DNA of 17,045 nt from Oscillospiraceae bacterium. GTDB taxonomy: Bacteria > Bacillota > Clostridia > Oscillospirales > Acutalibacteraceae. Positions within the stretch are counted from its first letter, which is position 1; every line of letters starts with the position of its first letter. The stretch spans positions 1 to 17,045 of the forward strand of contig JAQWBK010000025.1 of NCBI GenBank assembly GCA_028706415.1. Reading direction: 5' to 3'. A model generated the notes under the pieces. It saw only the letters and a program-made list of their open reading frames with translations, did not search any database and was not told the DNA's origin. Below, in pieces: positions 7,693 through 14,190 of the stretch. Both the position numbers and the translations under genes were made by a program.

Positions 7693-8544
7693 ATGAAATA
7701 TTACATCAGGGAAGCGCGTCCGCAAAATTGGTTAAAAAACATTTTCATTTTTGTCCCCCTTGTCTTTTCATTAAAGTTTTTTTATGTTGAGAAATTACTG
7801 ACGACCATTTTCGCGGTTGCTGTGTTTTGTTTGGTATCCTCTGCAATATATGTATTTAACGACATTTTCGACAGGAAGGCGGACGCGGCGCATCCAATCA
7901 AGTGTTCCCGCCCCATTGCCTCCGGCGCCCTTCCGGTCGGAAAAGCGGCAGTGTTTGGGGCAATACTGGCAGTAATCGGTGTAGCTGCCGGATTTGCTTT
8001 GAACCTGTGTTTGGGTGTGTTTACCGTGCTGTATCTGGCACTCAACATGGCGTACACCTGTTGGTTGAAGCTCCTGCCCGTTCTGGATTGCTTTTGCATC
8101 GCCGCCAGCTTTGTTCTGCGCGTGTATGCCGGCGGTGCGGCAAGCGGCGAATCAGTTTCTGACTGGCTCTTTCTAACCGTCGTTTCCATGGCACTTTTCA
8201 TGGCGTTCGGCAAACGCCGCGGGGAGCTGCTTAGGATAGACGAGACAGCAGCCAGGCCGGTCTTGCAAAGGTATGACCTCCAATTTTTAAACGGTATACT
8301 CTTCGTCTGCGCCGGGCTTTCTATTGCTTTTTATGCGCTGTGGGCTATGAACCGTGGCTTTCATATGATTTACACCGTACCGCTGATAATCTTCATTGTG
8401 GCAAAGTATTTGCTGCTGATACATAATCCTGACTCGCACGGCGACCCCACAACAGTCATACTGCAAGACAAAGTCTTATTGAGCGCGTGTGGTGTATATG
8501 GACTTACTGTTATTGGGTTATTATATTTCGGGGGAACAATATGA
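7693..8544 (+). CDS. UbiA-family polyprenyl-phosphate 5-phosphoribosyltransferase-like (DPPR synthase-like)
   Basis: This 283-residue membrane protein has about eight to nine hydrophobic helices. The first Asp-rich motif of UbiA enzymes is present as NDIFDRKAD (N56, D57, D60, D64), followed by HPIKCSRPIASG. The second conserved region is YTCWLK at 121-126 with D132. Residues 173-180 (GKRRGELL) and the C-terminal DPTTVILQDKVLL resemble mycobacterial Rv3806c, which transfers 5-phosphoribose from PRPP to decaprenyl phosphate, more than the ubiquinone or menaquinone prenyltransferases. The likely product is a polyprenyl-phosphoryl 5-phosphoribose for cell-envelope glycosylation. The ATG follows AGAGGT by 6 nt. 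The stop overlaps the start of the HAD gene by 4 nt (ATGA), which indicates translational coupling. Specific substrate and lipid length are inference. Confidence 0.85.
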   Translation: MKYYIREARPQNWLKNIFIFVPLVFSLKFFYVEKLLTTIFAVAVFCLVSSAIYVFNDIFDRKADAAHPIKCSRPIASGALPVGKAAVFGAILAVIGVAAGFALNLCLGVFTVLYLALNMAYTCWLKLLPVLDCFCIAASFVLRVYAGGAASGESVSDWLFLTVVSMALFMAFGKRRGELLRIDETAARPVLQRYDLQFLNGILFVCAGLSIAFYALWAMNRGFHMIYTVPLIIFIVAKYLLLIHNPDSHGDPTTVILQDKVLLSACGVYGLTVIGLLYFGGTI

Positions 8545-9038
8545 AAATAAGGGCTGACGACTATTTTTTAAAGGTCGAGGATATTACGCAAGACTATCTG
8601 GCAGCGCATAATGTCAGAGGCATTATTCTGGATATCGACAACACCATAATGATCGATGGGGAAACACAGATGACAGCGTCGGTATCCGCATGGTTTAGCT
8701 GCATCGGATTGCCGGTTTGCCTTTTGTCGAACGGAAAAGAGTGTCGAGTCAAAATGATTGCCGACGCTTTGGGACTTCGTTATATTAGTCGGGCAAAAAA
8801 GCCGTTTAAGGGGGGCTATATCAAAGGGGCCGCCTTGCTTGGTATCGCGGACATAAAAAATATCGCCGTTATCGGCGACCAAATGTTGTCCGATATTTGG
8901 GGAGGAAAACGCGCGGGCTGCTATACAATCAAAGTTGAACCTATTGACCCCACCGCCGACCCGATAACTGTAAAAGTAAAGCGGGGGCTGGAAAAATGGG
9001 TAACCAAAGAATCCGTATATCATAATATTAAAAAGTGA
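8541..9038 (+). CDS. HAD-superfamily phosphatase, YqeG/Gep4-like
   Basis: The protein has 165 residues and all HAD motifs. Motif I is LDIDNT with nucleophile D31 and D33, motif II is LLSN (S63), motif III is AKKP (K86/K87), and motif IV is GDQMLSD (D113, D118). There is no large cap domain, so it is a class III HAD phosphatase like Bacillus YqeG and the phosphatidylglycerophosphatase Gep4. The start at 8541 is chosen because it follows GGGGGAAC at proper spacing, overlaps the UbiA stop by 4 nt, and begins where YqeG homology begins; an in-frame upstream ATG at 8487 would add 18 residues inside the UbiA gene. Coupling to UbiA suggests it may remove the 5-phosphate from the lipid-linked phosphoribose. 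Phosphatidylglycerophosphate is the alternative substrate. Confidence 0.85.
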   Translation: MKIRADDYFLKVEDITQDYLAAHNVRGIILDIDNTIMIDGETQMTASVSAWFSCIGLPVCLLSNGKECRVKMIADALGLRYISRAKKPFKGGYIKGAALLGIADIKNIAVIGDQMLSDIWGGKRAGCYTIKVEPIDPTADPITVKVKRGLEKWVTKESVYHNIKK

Positions 9039-9144
9039 ATGAGATAGAATTCCGGATAGAATGATTGCTTTCCTGTTTGTATCTCGGATAAAACAGCGTT
9101 TTGCAATAATAAACGGTTACGCGATTTTTAGGTGTTTAGACAGC

Positions 9145-9171
9145 AACTCAACCACCCTCGGCTGAAAGCCG
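9145..9171 (+). repeat. 27-nt sequence shared with 16707-16733, truncated palindrome
   Basis: The 27 bases are identical to those at 16707-16733 and begin AACTCAACCACCCTCGG. Here the palindrome is cut to a 5-bp stem (CGGCT-GAA-AGCCG). The interval 9039-9279 otherwise holds no gene with a start or ribosome binding site. It also contains AGCCCTTT/AAAGGGC inverted arms (9177-9184, 9236-9242) and a duplicated AATAGAACT (9251-9259, 9271-9279). Confidence 0.75.
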
Positions 9172-9279
9172 TCGAAAGCCCTTTTACTAACCTTTGTGCG
9201 CCAGCTGCCATCCGAACGTTTAAAACCTACGCTTCCAAAGGGCGCGAAGCAATAGAACTCGCGGAACGCGAATAGAACT

Positions 9280-9313
9280 AAAAAAACGACTTATTTTTAC
9301 AAGTCGTTTTTTT
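9280..9313. terminator. Terminator of the tRNA operon
   Basis: Arms AAAAAAACGACTT and AAGTCGTTTTTTT flank an ATTTTTAC loop (9281-9313). On the minus strand it follows the tRNA-Gln gene directly with a U-run. The symmetric A and T runs make it usable from the UbiA-HAD side as well. Confidence 0.88.
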
Positions 9314-9314
9314 C

Positions 9315-9388
9315 TGGCTGGGATGGCTGGAATCGAACCAGCACGGGCAGAGTCAAAGTCTGCTGTCCTACCACTAGACTACATCCCA
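9315..9388 (-). tRNA. tRNA-Gln (UUG)
   Basis: This is a full cloverleaf of 74 nt with CCA encoded (9315-9317). The acceptor arms TGGGATG/CATCCCA pair over 7 bp. The T-arm contains GGTTCGATTCC, and the anticodon loop CTTTGAC gives UUG. It is the last gene of the four-tRNA operon. Confidence 0.95.
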
Positions 9389-9398
9389 ATATTTGTGA

Positions 9399-9434
9399 GG
9401 AAAAGGGCACCCGGAAAACCGTGTGCCCTTTTCC
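9399..9434 (-). other. Strong hairpin between tRNA-His and tRNA-Gln
   Basis: GGAAAAGGGCAC (9399-9410) and its exact complement (9423-9434) form a 12-bp stem with a 12-nt loop in the spacer between the two tRNA genes. The 3' arm is pyrimidine-rich (CCCTTTTCC) but no clean U-run follows. It may be a partial terminator or an RNA-processing signal. Confidence 0.7.
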
Positions 9435-9438
9435 TTCA

Positions 9439-9516
9439 TGGGGTGGATAATCGGATTCGAACCGACGATCTCCAGTGCCACAAACTGGCGCTTTAACCAA
9501 CTAAGCTATACCCACC
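9439..9516 (-). tRNA. tRNA-His (GUG)
   Basis: The cloverleaf has the extra 5' G-1 (9516) opposite C73 (9442) that is diagnostic for tRNA-His. The acceptor is GTGGGTA/TATCCAC. The anticodon stem CCAGT/ACTGG encloses loop TTGTGGC, which gives GUG. CCA is encoded at 9439-9441. Confidence 0.96.
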
Positions 9517-9521
9517 ATAAG

Positions 9522-9598
9522 TGGCGCGCCTGAAGGGACTCGAACCCCTGGCCCTCTGCTTAGAAGGCAGATGCTCTATCCGGCTGAGCTACAGGCGC
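9522..9598 (-). tRNA. tRNA-Arg (UCU)
   Basis: This 77-nt cloverleaf has acceptor GCGCCTG/CAGGCGC. The anticodon stem TCTGC/GCAGA encloses loop CTTCTAA, which gives UCU. The T-loop is GGTTCGAGTCC, and CCA is encoded at 9522-9524. The spacer to tRNA-His is only 5 nt. Confidence 0.96.
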
Positions 9599-9622
9599 AT
9601 ACGAGATAACAATGCGGAATGG

Positions 9623-9696
9623 TGGAGCGGGTGATGGGAATCGAACCCACACGACCAGCTTGGAAGGCTGGAGTTCTACCACTGAACTACACCCGC
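9623..9696 (-). tRNA. tRNA-Gly (UCC)
   Basis: This 74-nt cloverleaf has acceptor GCGGGTG pairing with CACCCGC. The anticodon loop CTTCCAA gives UCC, the T-loop is GGTTCGATTCC, and CCA is encoded at 9623-9625. It is the first gene of the operon after the promoter at 9730-9758. Confidence 0.96.
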
Positions 9697-9729
9697 GAAT
9701 TGCCCCGCATGCCCGATGCAGCGTGCATA

Positions 9730-9758
9730 ATAATAGCATATTGAAAGGTACATGTCAA
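9730..9758 (-). promoter_or_regulatory. Promoter of the tRNA operon
   Basis: TTGACA (9753-9758) and TATTAT (9730-9735) on the minus strand have a 17-nt spacer and a TG one base before the -10 box, a strong sigma-A promoter of the kind expected for stable RNA. Initiation near 9723 is about 26 nt before tRNA-Gly. Confidence 0.88.
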
Positions 9759-9791
9759 GCAAATTCATCTGAATTTTCAACTTAAATTTAC

Positions 9792-9833
9792 ATTAAAAAC
9801 GGGAGTAAAATGAAATTTACTCCCGTTTTTAAT
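9792..9833. terminator. Terminator after sigF
   Basis: A perfect 18-bp inverted repeat ATTAAAAACGGGAGTAAA (9792-9809) pairs with 9816-9833 across a 6-nt loop. The minus-strand U-run ends the spoIIA operon 20 nt after the sigF stop and insulates the tRNA promoter downstream. Confidence 0.93.
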
Positions 9834-9852
9834 AAGCGCAAGCATACCATGG

Positions 9853-10512
9853 TTATCCGGTCAGCTTTTCACGCATTCGTGCCAAAATCGTGCGTTCCCG
9901 CCGAGATACCTGTACCTGCGTCATACCGAGCTTTTCTGCTGTGGTTTGCTGTGTATTACTTTTTAAATATCTCAATACTATTAAAGCACGATCAAGTGAA
10001 TCCAGTTCACTAAGCACCTGTTTCAATGCAAGTCTATCTGTCAGCAGCTCATCGGGTGGGGATATCGGCACATCAATCTGGTTCCCCTCATCCTCCTCCC
10101 CCGCCCTTGTAAGTGACAACGGCGGCGCAGCGGCCCCCAGCGCCTCGGCCGCCTGCTCTATTTCCACCCCCAGCAAATCCGCCATCTCGCTGATGGTGGG
10201 TTCACGCCCTTTAACATTGGTAAAGCTTTCCCTCTCACGCGATGCTTTCATTGACAGCTCTTTGAGCGACCGGCTTACCTTTATGGCACCCCCGTCGCGA
10301 AACAATCGGCGTATTTCGCCAAGAATAACCGGTACCGCATAGGTTGAAAACCGCAGACCCCGTTCTTCATCAAACCCGTCGGCTGCCTTTACAAGCCCCA
10401 TACAGCCCGATTGAAAAAGGTCGTCATATTCTATGCCCCGCCCGATAAAACGCCTGGCGCAGGAATGTACCAGCCCTATATTGCTGCATATAACATCCTC
10501 ACGCTTGGTCAA
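9853..10512 (-). CDS. sigF: RNA polymerase sporulation sigma factor SigF
   Basis: Sigma F (SpoIIAC) directs the first forespore-specific transcription. Region 2 is clear (YDDLFQSGCMGLVKAADGFD at 29-48, RFSTYAVPVILGEIRRLFRD at 54-73), followed by KVSRSLKEL. Region 3 is at about 95-155. Region 4 carries the helix-turn-helix TTAEKLGMTQVQVSRRERTI at 190-209. The start is a TTG overlapping the spoIIAB stop (TTGA). With this start the protein has 219 residues, versus about 255 in Bacillus, and lacks roughly 35 N-terminal residues including region 1.2. The same frame upstream inside spoIIAB does not resemble SigF, so the short form appears genuine. Third gene of the operon; its activity is held by SpoIIAB. 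Confidence 0.95.
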   Translation of the reverse strand: MTKREDVICSNIGLVHSCARRFIGRGIEYDDLFQSGCMGLVKAADGFDEERGLRFSTYAVPVILGEIRRLFRDGGAIKVSRSLKELSMKASRERESFTNVKGREPTISEMADLLGVEIEQAAEALGAAAPPLSLTRAGEEDEGNQIDVPISPPDELLTDRLALKQVLSELDSLDRALIVLRYLKSNTQQTTAEKLGMTQVQVSRRERTILARMREKLTG

Positions 10513-10958
10513 GACTGTTTCGCCTGCCTCTGACGCATTGTTATGTATTTTTCCAAGGTTACCACCGTACCCTTGCCTTTTTTGGAGGTTACCTTCAGCT
10601 TGTCGGTAAAGCTATCCATAACCGAGAACCCAAGACCGTATCTCTCCTCCCCTCCGGTCGTAAAAAGCGGCTCCATGGCCTGTTCGATATTCTCAATACC
10701 GATTCCTTTATCCCGCACCTTTATTACAACCCGACCGGTCGGATATATTCGTGCGACAATCGTAACCTCTCCGATATTATCCGGATAGGCATGTACAATG
10801 CAGTTTGTCACCGCCTCGGATACTGCCGTGCGGATATCCACCAACTCATCGACGGCGGGGTCGAGCTGTGCCACAAATGATGCGACAACAGAGCGCGCAA
10901 AACTTTCATTTGATGAACGACTTGGAAATGTAACCTTCATCCCATTAACTGATTTCAT
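10509..10958 (-). CDS. spoIIAB: Anti-sigma F factor / serine kinase SpoIIAB
   Basis: SpoIIAB binds and inhibits sigma F and phosphorylates SpoIIAA using ATP. It has the GHKL/Bergerat ATPase fold: N-box EAVTNCIVHAYP (E48, N52), G1 DKGIGI (D83), and G2 YGLGFSVMDSF (107-117) after the ATP lid PLFTTGGEE. NESFAR near 17-22 contains the Arg equivalent to Bacillus R20, which contacts both partners. The start at 10958 (149 residues, Bacillus 146) is preferred because homology to Bacillus SpoIIAB begins there and GGTG lies 6 nt upstream. An in-frame ATG at 11006, immediately after the spoIIAA stop, would add 16 unrelated residues and has no ribosome binding site. Its stop overlaps the sigF TTG start. 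Confidence 0.96.
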   Translation of the reverse strand: MKSVNGMKVTFPSRSSNESFARSVVASFVAQLDPAVDELVDIRTAVSEAVTNCIVHAYPDNIGEVTIVARIYPTGRVVIKVRDKGIGIENIEQAMEPLFTTGGEERYGLGFSVMDSFTDKLKVTSKKGKGTVVTLEKYITMRQRQAKQS

Positions 10959-11009
10959 ATAAAACACCAAACCTTTCGGGTGAATATTCAGCGGAACGAC
11001 CCGCATTTA

Positions 11010-11324
11010 TTATTGTGCGTTATTGAAAATTCCCAACCTTTTAAGACCGGCAAGGCTTATTATCTTTGTAATTCGTTCGGATGCTCCGGTCACCGTCAGC
11101 TTTCCTGAGTAATGCTGCATAAGCTTGAAGCGCCCCATTATCAGCCCTATTCCCGAGCTGTCCATAAAACTGACTTCGCTAAAGTCCAGATATAGATTCT
11201 TAGGCTTGGATTTTTCCACGGCAGTATCAATCGCTTCCCTGATTTGGCGCGCTGTATGATGGTCGATTTCGCCCATAAGAAAGGCGGTCATCCCCTCATT
11301 AGAGCTTTCAATTCGTACTGACAT
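11010..11324 (-). CDS. spoIIAA: Anti-anti-sigma F factor SpoIIAA
   Basis: This 104-residue STAS-domain protein, when unphosphorylated, displaces sigma F from SpoIIAB. The phosphorylation site is in FMDSSGIGLIMGR, with S56 equivalent to Bacillus S58. GEIDHHTARQIRE at 18-30 matches the family. The C-terminus is shorter than in Bacillus (117 residues). The ATG follows AAGGAGG by 7 nt. It is the first gene of the operon. No convincing sigma-H or sigma-A promoter was found in the 373 nt upstream. Confidence 0.97.
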   Translation of the reverse strand: MSVRIESSNEGMTAFLMGEIDHHTARQIREAIDTAVEKSKPKNLYLDFSEVSFMDSSGIGLIMGRFKLMQHYSGKLTVTGASERITKIISLAGLKRLGIFNNAQ

Positions 11325-11425
11325 TGCATGTCCTCCTTATACTTCTCTCAAAAGCATCTGAAAAAATATCAAAAAGCTTTAATAGCTGTTTGTTATGCGG
11401 ATTATTAAGAATGGTGGGTATGAGT

Positions 11426-11449
11426 GCAGCACTGTAAGTCGAGTGCTGC
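11426..11449. repeat. Inverted repeat upstream of spoIIAA
   Basis: GCAGCACT (11426-11433) and AGTGCTGC (11442-11449) are perfect 8-bp arms with an 8-nt loop, 102 nt before the spoIIAA start. No U-run follows on either strand. The gene-free interval 11325-11697 otherwise holds the permease terminator and A+T-rich sequence. The repeat could be an operator or a 5' UTR hairpin of the spoIIA mRNA. Confidence 0.5.
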
Positions 11450-11637
11450 TGTACACATTTGCAATGAGTCAGTTTTGCACTTCTGTAAAGCACCGATTTA
11501 ATGAAAAATTAGTATTGTTTATGTACACCTTTTTATTAACCGTAAAATATTATTATGTCTTTATATCTTCAAATTATTCATTTTTTATTATGATAAATCG
11601 TATCATGTGAATATTTTGCCGAATTTAGTTGTGAGCA

Positions 11638-11672
11638 TAAAAATATCCGCCGGAAATAAATTTCCGACGGAT
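11638..11672 (-). terminator. Terminator of the NCS2 permease gene
   Basis: On the minus strand ATCCGTCGGAAA pairs with TTTCCGGCGGAT (11661-11672 with 11645-11656, one G-U pair) over a 4-nt loop, followed by ATTTTTAT. It lies 26 nt after the permease stop codon. Confidence 0.9.
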
Positions 11673-11697
11673 TCTTATTATATTAATGTCAGTGCTA

Positions 11698-13185
11698 TTA
11701 TTCTGATACAGGAGTCACATCTTCAACCGTTTTGTCAGCCTCATTAGAATCGGCATCCTTATTTTTTTCACCTATGCTTAATATAAGGTTGAGTATTATA
11801 CCGAAAATAGCGGCTCCTGCAATGCAAGGAACCTTAATTCCGAAGAAGGGTATATTCCCACCGAACGCATATTGTCCGCCGATACCGATTACCATAATTG
11901 TGGCGATTACGGCCAGATTTTTTGCGCTGAACATATCAACCTTTTTATCAATCATGATGGCTATTCCTTGTGCCGCGATGGATCCAAATAGGTATATCTC
12001 CAGCCCGCCTATAACAGCAAGTGGTATTCCGTATATTACAGAAACCAGCGGAGTAAAGAAGGAAATAATCATCGCGATTATTCCTGCAGCAAACATTACC
12101 GGAACAGAAAACACCTTTGAAATTGCCATGGTGCTGATGTTTTCACCATAATTGGTTCCGGCAGGTCCGCCGATAAATCCGGAAATCATATCGCAAATGC
12201 CGTCGCCTATAAGGTTTTTATGCAGTAAATTTGCCATACTGTATCCAAGCTTTTTACCCTTTTTCTTTTCTAAGTCCTTCACATAAATATCAATCTGATA
12301 CACATGAGCAGTTGATTCGGGAATGGTTGCAATGGCAATAGGCATTATTGCAATAATGGCCGCTAGTGAATATCTTGGCAGCGTAAATGCCGGTACCGCA
12401 ATAATATTCCCCGGAGAAGTCCAAAGTGAGCTGCTGATTGCAGCTTCCGGCATTCCACGGAACAAATTGAAATCCCCACCGCCGACCGCAAAAATAACTG
12501 CCGCCACAACGCAGCCGAAAATAGCACCGAGAAGTAAGGGCAGCTGTCCAAAAAGACCTTTTAAATATCTTGAGAAAAGGATGGTCGAAAGCAGAGTGGC
12601 AAGAGAAACAACCCATACCCAGTTGGTTCCCAAAACCTGTGCTGCCCCTACTTTACCAACCAGTTCTTCAGCTGCTAGTGGTGCTGCATCTTTGAGTGCA
12701 TTGCCTGCAAGTGTTAAACCGATAATCATGGCAATGGAACCGGTAATAGAAGGAGGCAATATCTTTTCAACAGCATTGCGTCCGCTGAATTTGACAAGAA
12801 GACCGGCTGCAATAGATACCAAGCCGGATAATATTATTCCAAACTGAGCATACGAAATCAGTTCGGCAGGTAGTATTCCGGTTAATTTAAATGACTGAAT
12901 CTGCTCGACAGTCCCCTCGGATAATACCATACCGGAGATGGCCGCAAGATAGGCAAAGCTGGAGCCGTAATAAAGCGGAATTTTTCTGCCGGTAATGAGA
13001 ATAAAGCAAACCGTTGCAAGGCCGCTGGCAAATATGGTGGTGGAAACCTGAAACCCGGTGATAAGTGCCACCGTTACGGTAGCAGGGAACATAACAATTA
13101 CTTGCTGCAGAGCATAAAGTAAGAGTTTCCATGGTTCCGGTGTTTCGTTTGGTAAATAACCTATTGCATGGTTATTTTTGGACAT
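11698..13185 (-). CDS. NCS2-family uracil/xanthine permease
   Basis: This 495-residue inner-membrane nucleobase symporter of the SLC23/NCS2 family has about 14 transmembrane segments. The substrate-site signature is visible: ATIPESTAH with E290 in the position of UraA E241, and GGPAGTNYGENISTMAISKVFS (about 339-360) with E348 in the position of UraA E290. The charged cytoplasmic segment KDLEKKKGKKLG follows E290. The C-terminus is acidic. The ATG follows GAGGAGGT by 8 nt. The gene is monocistronic, with its own promoter and terminator. It is probably a uracil permease, but xanthine cannot be excluded from sequence. No PyrR binding site or purine riboswitch is recognisable in the leader. Confidence 0.92.
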   Translation of the reverse strand: MSKNNHAIGYLPNETPEPWKLLLYALQQVIVMFPATVTVALITGFQVSTTIFASGLATVCFILITGRKIPLYYGSSFAYLAAISGMVLSEGTVEQIQSFKLTGILPAELISYAQFGIILSGLVSIAAGLLVKFSGRNAVEKILPPSITGSIAMIIGLTLAGNALKDAAPLAAEELVGKVGAAQVLGTNWVWVVSLATLLSTILFSRYLKGLFGQLPLLLGAIFGCVVAAVIFAVGGGDFNLFRGMPEAAISSSLWTSPGNIIAVPAFTLPRYSLAAIIAIMPIAIATIPESTAHVYQIDIYVKDLEKKKGKKLGYSMANLLHKNLIGDGICDMISGFIGGPAGTNYGENISTMAISKVFSVPVMFAAGIIAMIISFFTPLVSVIYGIPLAVIGGLEIYLFGSIAAQGIAIMIDKKVDMFSAKNLAVIATIMVIGIGGQYAFGGNIPFFGIKVPCIAGAAIFGIILNLILSIGEKNKDADSNEADKTVEDVTPVSE

Positions 13186-13243
13186 GCTTTTTTACCTCCT
13201 CAAATTTTAAATAACGCCGATATAACGGCAAAGAACTCCTCGC

Positions 13244-13268
13244 ACTATATATAGCCCTTATATATAGT
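13244..13268 (-). promoter_or_regulatory. 5'-terminal hairpin in the permease leader
   Basis: ACTATATATA (13244-13253) and TATATATAGT (13259-13268) form a perfect 10-bp stem with a 5-nt loop, starting only a few bases after the predicted transcription start. It could stabilise the mRNA 5' end or act as an operator. A second small hairpin, GCCG/CGGC, follows near 13215-13230. Confidence 0.5.
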
Positions 13269-13278
13269 ATTTTCCGAT

Positions 13279-13307
13279 ATTATGACACAAAATGAGCTGT
13301 TTGTAAA
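13279..13307 (-). promoter_or_regulatory. Promoter for the NCS2 permease
   Basis: TTTACA (13302-13307) and CATAAT (13279-13284) on the minus strand have a 17-nt spacer. Initiation near 13272 gives a leader of about 85 nt. Confidence 0.7.
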
Positions 13308-13415
13308 GCTAACAGATGTATTTATTCGACATTCTTCAATATATTTTTCAATAAAATGATAAAACTATTGGTTTAAATAAGTAATACTTTATGACAGTTT
13401 CCTGCTATTGCATCA

Positions 13416-14039
13416 CTATTTCTTTTTATTACGGCGTTTATAATAAAATACCGAAACGGCAATTATGGCAATAACTCCGAGAACAACAAGACCTACTTTT
13501 GAATACACGCCCATATAATCGGCGATTTTCTGCCACGATTCTCCGGCAGCCGCCCCAAGCATAACCAGAACTATATTCCAAATAAATGTACCAATGGTGG
13601 TCAGAATAAGGAAGCTGGGCATCCCCATACGGGCCATACCCGCCGGAATTGATATCATGCTGCGGATTATTGGAATGAAGCGGCAGAAAAACACAGTGAC
13701 CTTTCCCCGCTTATCAAACCAAGCCTGGGCACGATTAACATCCTCCCCCTTCAGGCGAAGAATGCGGCCTATCTTACCGTTCAATATGCGCTCCAGCCGT
13801 TCCGGGCTAAAAATGCGGCCTATTAAATAAAGTATGACTGCACCTAATACAGAGCCGATTGTAGCGGCAATAACAACCCCCCATACCTGCATTCCGGCCT
13901 CGGGCTTGGTGGTAAAATATCCGCCCGCCGTTAAAATGACCTCTGAGGGTATGGGCGGAAATATATTTTCTATCATGATTAATACAGCAATAATGAAATA
14001 TCCGTAATCCTGTATTAGTGCTAAAATCCACTCCTGCAT
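13416..14039 (-). CDS. DedA-family membrane protein
   Basis: This 207-residue protein is of the DedA/VTT (SNARE-associated) family. IENIFPPIPSEVILTAGG at 23-40 carries the conserved acidic residue and re-entrant segment. GSVLGAVILYLIGR at 62-75 and FFCRFIPIIRSMISIPAG at 117-134 (R120, P123, R126) are the other family signatures. The C-terminus is a helix ending in KRRNKKK, which would sit in the cytoplasm. DedA proteins such as Bacillus UptA move undecaprenyl phosphate back across the membrane, and that role is possible here, though DedA paralogues vary. The ATG follows GGAGG by 10 nt. It appears to be a single-gene unit; no strong promoter or terminator could be assigned. Confidence 0.93.
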   Translation of the reverse strand: MQEWILALIQDYGYFIIAVLIMIENIFPPIPSEVILTAGGYFTTKPEAGMQVWGVVIAATIGSVLGAVILYLIGRIFSPERLERILNGKIGRILRLKGEDVNRAQAWFDKRGKVTVFFCRFIPIIRSMISIPAGMARMGMPSFLILTTIGTFIWNIVLVMLGAAAGESWQKIADYMGVYSKVGLVVLGVIAIIAVSVFYYKRRNKKK

Positions 14040-14135
14040 ATTATATTGTCCTCCGAATTTTAATTTTGCATTTTGTCTTTTATTAATTATACTTATCGGT
14101 TAAGCAATATATGAATCGTTATGCTATATGCATTA

Positions 14136-14177
14136 TAATCGGCCGTTCATATCCATAACGGGAAGAACGGCCGATTA
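14136..14177. terminator. Hairpin after secF
   Basis: TAATCGGCCGTTC (14136-14148) and its exact complement (14165-14177) form a 13-bp stem 14 nt beyond the secF stop. The U-run is poor (ATTATAATG), so it may stop transcription weakly or act mainly as a 3' stabiliser of secDF mRNA. Confidence 0.7.
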
Positions 14178-14190
14178 TTAAATGATAATT

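Noticed and set aside
9122..9279. Open minus-strand reading frame reading FGSVGFKRSDGSWRTKVS
   Set aside because: It stays open for more than 45 codons but has no ATG, GTG or TTG with a ribosome binding site, and it overlaps the repeated palindrome and the tRNA terminator. It is more likely translated repeat sequence.
9297..9500. 67-codon open frame on the minus strand
   Set aside because: It spans the tRNA-Gln gene, the spacer hairpin and part of tRNA-His; it is an artefact of structured RNA genes.
13363..13377. 15-nt sequence identical to the complement of 16766-16780 (TTTAAACCAATAGTT)
   Set aside because: A single A+T-rich 15-mer match across 17 kb on either strand can occur by chance, and no surrounding similarity supports it.
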